From an uncultured bacterium (GTDB taxonomy: Bacteria; Planctomycetota; UBA1135; GCA-002686595): a stretch of 8,878 nucleotides of DNA. The stretch spans positions 1 to 8,878 of the forward strand of contig CAJXRJ010000287.1 in the NCBI GenBank assembly GCA_913058555.1, in the 5' to 3' direction. The notes beneath the pieces are model-generated. The model ran no database searches. It saw only the letters and a program-made list of their open reading frames with translations, and was not told where the DNA came from. Position 1 is the first letter of the stretch. Each line of letters starts with the position of its first letter. This document shows positions 5,926-8,878 of this stretch, piece after piece. The translations under genes were made by a program, and so were the position numbers.

Positions 5926-7410
5926 ATGACGGCATTGGCTAGGACCGCGGCGACAACGTGCACTCTCCTCTTTTCTGTTGGGTGCCGCTCGAATGCGCCC
6001 GCGGAGGACTGGGGCCTCCCCGAGCCTGATCGGGAGTTCCGGGCCGCCTGGGTTGCGACGGTCACGAACATCGACTGGCCGTCGAAGCCGGGCCTGCCCG
6101 CCGATGTACAGAAGGCCGAGGCCATCGCGATGCTCGATCGCCTAGCGGAGCTGAACATGAACGCGGTGGTCCTGCAGGTGCGGCCCCACTGCGATGCACT
6201 CTATGGGTCAGACCTCGAACCGTGGTCGGCGTACCTCACGGGCAAGGAGGGCGCACCACCGGAGCCGCTTTACGACCCATTGGCCTTCTGGGTTGAAGAG
6301 TCGCACCGGCGCGGGCTCGAGCTGCACGCCTGGTTCAATCCCTACCGCGCGGCCCACCCCGGCCGGCCAGGGCCGGCGGCGGAGTCTTCGATCTTGAACC
6401 AGCGGCCGGAGTTGGCCGTGACGCTCGGAAGCCGCGGGTATCGGTGGCTCGACCCCTCTCTCCCCGACGTGCAGGAGCACTCCTTGAGGGTCGTCTTGGA
6501 CGTGGTCGAGCGCTACGACATCGACGGCGTGCACTTCGACGACTACTTCTATCCCTACGCGAGCTATCACGACGGCAAGGACTTTCCGGACGGGAACAGT
6601 TGGGATGCCTACGTGCGGGATGGCGGCGATTTGTCCCGGGGCGATTGGCGGCGCGCGTCCGTTGACGGGTTTGTGGAGTCGGTCTACCGGGGCATCAAGG
6701 ACGCGAAGCCATGGGTGGAGTTTGGCATCAGCCCGTTTGGCATCTGGCGCCCCGATCACCCCGAGGGAATCCGCGGCCTCGATCAGTACGATGCGCTCTA
6801 CGCCGACGCGAAGAAGTGGCTCGAGGAGGGCTGGGTCGACTACTTCACGCCCCAGCTTTATTGGCCGATCGCGAGGACAGCCCAGAGCTTCCCACGCCTG
6901 CTTGGGTGGTGGGGAGCGCACAATCCGAAGGCGCGGCACCTATGGCCGGGGCTTGCGATTAGCCGCATGAAGGGGGAGGCGGGCGCCACGGAGCTTGCGG
7001 GGCAGATCTTGATTGAGCGGGCGATGGAGCCAGGTTCCCCGGGAGTGTGTTTCTTCAGCATGCGACATCTCATGGGGGAGAGCTCCGAGCTGGGCGCGCG
7101 CCTGGGGAAAGACGTGTTCGCCGGGGCCGCATTGATCCCGCCATCGCCATGGCTCAGCGGAAGGGCCCCAGCGGAACCGCGGGTGACGTTAGAGCCCGGT
7201 GGGGTGTCCTTCCGGCCCGGCAGAGCCAAGGACGTGGTGCGCCATTGGATCGTTCAATGGGAGCAAGGCGGCGATTGGGACACGGCGATTCTCCCTGGGA
7301 CTGCAAAGGCCTGGGCGTGGGCCGCGCCTCCTGCGCAGGTCGCCGTGCGTGCGGTGGGCCGGTCTCGGGCAGCGGGACCGCCGGCGATGGTAGAGGTGTC
7401 CGTTCCCTAG
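5926..7410 (+). CDS. GHL10-family glycosidase-like lipoprotein with FnIII-like tail
   Basis: A 494-residue protein of the GHL10 (DUF187) family, whose Escherichia coli member DigH (YddW) cleaves denuded peptidoglycan glycan strands. Residues 1-20 look like a lipoprotein signal ending FSVGC, with Cys20 as the likely lipidated residue, although Ser at -3 is not ideal. The TIM-barrel domain spans about 36-400: FRAAWVATVTNIDWP, MNAVVLQVRP, ELHAWFNPYR, the hallmark DGVHFDDYFYP (200-210), FGISPFGIWRP (266-276) and VDYFTPQLYWP (304-314). Asp205 and Asp206 are candidate acidic active-site residues by position. Residues about 415-494 resemble a fibronectin type III domain (WIVQWEQGG, VAVRAVGRSRAAGP). 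ATG 5926 is chosen because it directly precedes the signal sequence; GTG 5920 and ATG 5878 are possible, and the frame is open back to 5590 inside the opposite gene. It likely acts on cell-wall glycan at the envelope. Its stop overlaps that of the convergent neighbour. Confidence 0.9.
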   Translation: MTALARTAATTCTLLFSVGCRSNAPAEDWGLPEPDREFRAAWVATVTNIDWPSKPGLPADVQKAEAIAMLDRLAELNMNAVVLQVRPHCDALYGSDLEPWSAYLTGKEGAPPEPLYDPLAFWVEESHRRGLELHAWFNPYRAAHPGRPGPAAESSILNQRPELAVTLGSRGYRWLDPSLPDVQEHSLRVVLDVVERYDIDGVHFDDYFYPYASYHDGKDFPDGNSWDAYVRDGGDLSRGDWRRASVDGFVESVYRGIKDAKPWVEFGISPFGIWRPDHPEGIRGLDQYDALYADAKKWLEEGWVDYFTPQLYWPIARTAQSFPRLLGWWGAHNPKARHLWPGLAISRMKGEAGATELAGQILIERAMEPGSPGVCFFSMRHLMGESSELGARLGKDVFAGAALIPPSPWLSGRAPAEPRVTLEPGGVSFRPGRAKDVVRHWIVQWEQGGDWDTAILPGTAKAWAWAAPPAQVAVRAVGRSRAAGPPAMVEVSVP

Positions 7411-8852
7411 CGCGGCCGCGCGTGGATCTCGAGCGGGATCTCATTGGCCGGGGGCGGGTCGAAGGCGAACGAGATCGAGTCCGTTCCCTCGCCCCCCGTC
7501 CTGACCCAAAGGCCGGGGATGGATGCTGGCATGACGAAGGGGTCGATGATGCCGGTCACGCTGCCCTCCACACGGCCGTCGCCCGGCTTCAACCACTCCT
7601 GGATCGGAATGGTGACCTGCGTTCCGTCGGAGTGAACGAGCACAAGGTGTTCAGCCATTCCAATGTCGTGGAGCACCAGTCGCCTGGCTTCGATGGGTGG
7701 CAGGACCTCTGAGATCTCAAGAGTCTCTCTGGCGAGCAGGTCGAACGGGCCTTGGGTGACGGCGGAGAAGGGAGACGATTCGCCGCCGATGCGGACCATG
7801 TACCGCCCCGCCACCACGCTGGCGCTCAAGGTCTCCCCTGGCGAGACCCAATCGCGGGTCATCCAGCCCGTCGCTGGATCCCACAGGGTGACCGGGACCT
7901 TCCCAGGCCAGAGAGCTTGGCCCTCCGAGCGGTAGCCCACGACGTTGATGTTGAATTCCAAGGTCGACTCGGGGCCTTGACGCTCCTCGATCGTCCAATT
8001 GTCGGGCAAGCGCAGTATCCGCTCGGTGCCAGGCATGGCGCCGTAGAAGAAGCCGGCTGCGCGTTGGTCCTTACCCCATACGACCACGCAATCCGCGCCG
8101 AGCGGGTCGACGCCCGTGAGCCGGAATCGACCGGCGGCATCCGTGACGGCGAACGGCCCGCGACTGGTCTCGGCGCCGCCAACCACGAGGCCCTCGGCCG
8201 GCTTGCCAAATGGTCCGAAGACCCTCCCGTGCAGCGTCGACCCGGGGGCAGCCATCACGTCGAGTGGGCCCTTGATCGCCTTCTTCCAGTTGATCGCCAG
8301 TTCGTGGCACAACACGTCAGAGGCGACCGGGTAGACATTGGCCACGTCCCAACCCTCTTTGCCGACCGCGTGAAGTGTGGCGCGCCCTTCATGGTCGGTG
8401 ACGGCGCTTGCCACGTCCGGAGTGGTGCCGTAGCCCACGGCCACACCGAGGTGCACCATGGGGATGGGTCGGCCCCGATAGTCGAGAACACGAACCTGGG
8501 CAGGGGCGACGGGCCAGAGTCGGATCTCTCCCACCCCAGACGACGCCTGGTCTAGGCCGCTGTTCCCAAAGGGCGCGTAGCCCTCGGCCCGAACGATGAG
8601 CCAAGACTCCCGGCCCTCGGGCTCTCGGCTGGGAAGCGACACAAGCCCCTTCTCGTCTGAGACCCCCGAGGCCGTTGACCAGTACCGCCCCCAGATCGGA
8701 GCGACACTCTCCGGGACGCGGTCCGCGGTGGCACCTTCGATTGGCTGGCCGGTCCCAGCGTCCACAATGCGCAACCGGCGTTCCTGCGCTCCGGACGCGA
8801 GGGCGCAGAGGGCCAACGCAAGGAGCGGGCCAAGGAGGGAAAGAGGGCGCAT
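7407..8852 (-). CDS. Secreted protein with three carboxypeptidase-regulatory-like domains
   Basis: A 481-residue protein with a Sec signal peptide: Arg2, a hydrophobic stretch at 4-19 and likely cleavage after SGA at residue 22. Three beta-sandwich repeats of the carboxypeptidase-regulatory-like type follow, at about 24-115, 117-200 and 205-282. Each has a pattern such as V.D..G.PI.GA, then a turn like TDAAGRFRLTGV (237-248) or VTDHEGRATL (151-160). The rest, to 481, is beta-rich without a recognised domain (for example GRYMVRIGGE near 349-358). There are no catalytic motifs, so it is probably a structural, adhesive or ligand-binding envelope or exported protein. Such proteins are common in Planctomycetota. 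ATG 8852 is supported by GGAG eight bases upstream (8861-8864). Codon use matches its neighbours. Its TAG stop shares CTAG with the convergent GHL10 gene. Function is not known. Confidence 0.87.
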   Translation of the reverse strand: MRPLSLLGPLLALALCALASGAQERRLRIVDAGTGQPIEGATADRVPESVAPIWGRYWSTASGVSDEKGLVSLPSREPEGRESWLIVRAEGYAPFGNSGLDQASSGVGEIRLWPVAPAQVRVLDYRGRPIPMVHLGVAVGYGTTPDVASAVTDHEGRATLHAVGKEGWDVANVYPVASDVLCHELAINWKKAIKGPLDVMAAPGSTLHGRVFGPFGKPAEGLVVGGAETSRGPFAVTDAAGRFRLTGVDPLGADCVVVWGKDQRAAGFFYGAMPGTERILRLPDNWTIEERQGPESTLEFNINVVGYRSEGQALWPGKVPVTLWDPATGWMTRDWVSPGETLSASVVAGRYMVRIGGESSPFSAVTQGPFDLLARETLEISEVLPPIEARRLVLHDIGMAEHLVLVHSDGTQVTIPIQEWLKPGDGRVEGSVTGIIDPFVMPASIPGLWVRTGGEGTDSISFAFDPPPANEIPLEIHARPR

Positions 8853-8870
8853 GGGACCGGCTCCGGGCGA

Positions 8871-8878
8871 GGGGGGGG
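8871..8878. other. Terminal run of eight Gs, possibly technical
   Basis: The contig ends in GGGGGGGG directly upstream of the secreted-protein gene. Two-colour Illumina chemistry gives false G calls when signal is lost, and the other end carries adapter. The run may therefore be an artefact, though a genuine G tract is possible in such GC-rich DNA. Confidence 0.45.

Noticed and set aside
7752..8555. Plus-strand open frame of 267 codons
   Set aside because: Antisense to the secreted repeat protein, which has a signal peptide, a good ribosome-binding site and recognisable domains.

Overview
This is a GC-rich, gene-dense bacterial contig, probably from a metagenome or short-read draft assembly. 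Bases 1-31 match the Illumina Nextera read-2 transposon-end adapter, so the true insert starts at base 32. The last eight bases are a G run that may also be technical. The organism looks like a high-GC Gram-negative. A secreted protein built from carboxypeptidase-regulatory-like repeats beside a GHL10-type lipoprotein suggests Planctomycetota, but Myxococcota, Acidobacteriota or similar phyla are not excluded. No RNA genes, CRISPR arrays or mobile elements were seen.

Layout from left to right. (1) 32-3757, minus strand: a tightly packed three-gene operon. In transcription order it holds a complete FabH-like ketoacyl synthase III (KAS III), a second KAS III-fold protein that has lost all three catalytic residues, and a radical SAM enzyme of the PhpK type that runs off the contig into the adapter. 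The radical SAM gene leaves the window without a stop codon, so it is easily overlooked. (2) 3758-4066: a 309-base gap with a hairpin that could be a terminator, a perfect 16-base inverted repeat upstream of the KAS III gene, and a nested palindrome. (3) 4067-5841, minus strand: an alpha/beta-hydrolase gene and a short-chain dehydrogenase/reductase gene overlapping by ATGA. (4) 5842-5925: a divergent intergenic region. (5) 5926-7410, plus strand: a GHL10-family glycosidase-like lipoprotein with a fibronectin-III-like tail. (6) 7407-8852, minus strand: a secreted three-domain beta-sandwich protein, convergent with (5); the two stop codons share one CTAG.

Interpretation. Region 1 is the most interesting part. 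An active/inactive KAS III pair with a PhpK-like radical SAM enzyme resembles a small uncharacterised biosynthetic locus. The nearest precedent for the synthase pair is PqsBC of Pseudomonas, where one KAS III-like subunit keeps the nucleophile and the partner lacks it. The hydrolase and reductase just upstream on the same strand could belong to the same pathway, but the hairpin leaves open whether they are co-transcribed. The cluster probably continues past the left end. The two right-hand genes look like unrelated cell-envelope functions.
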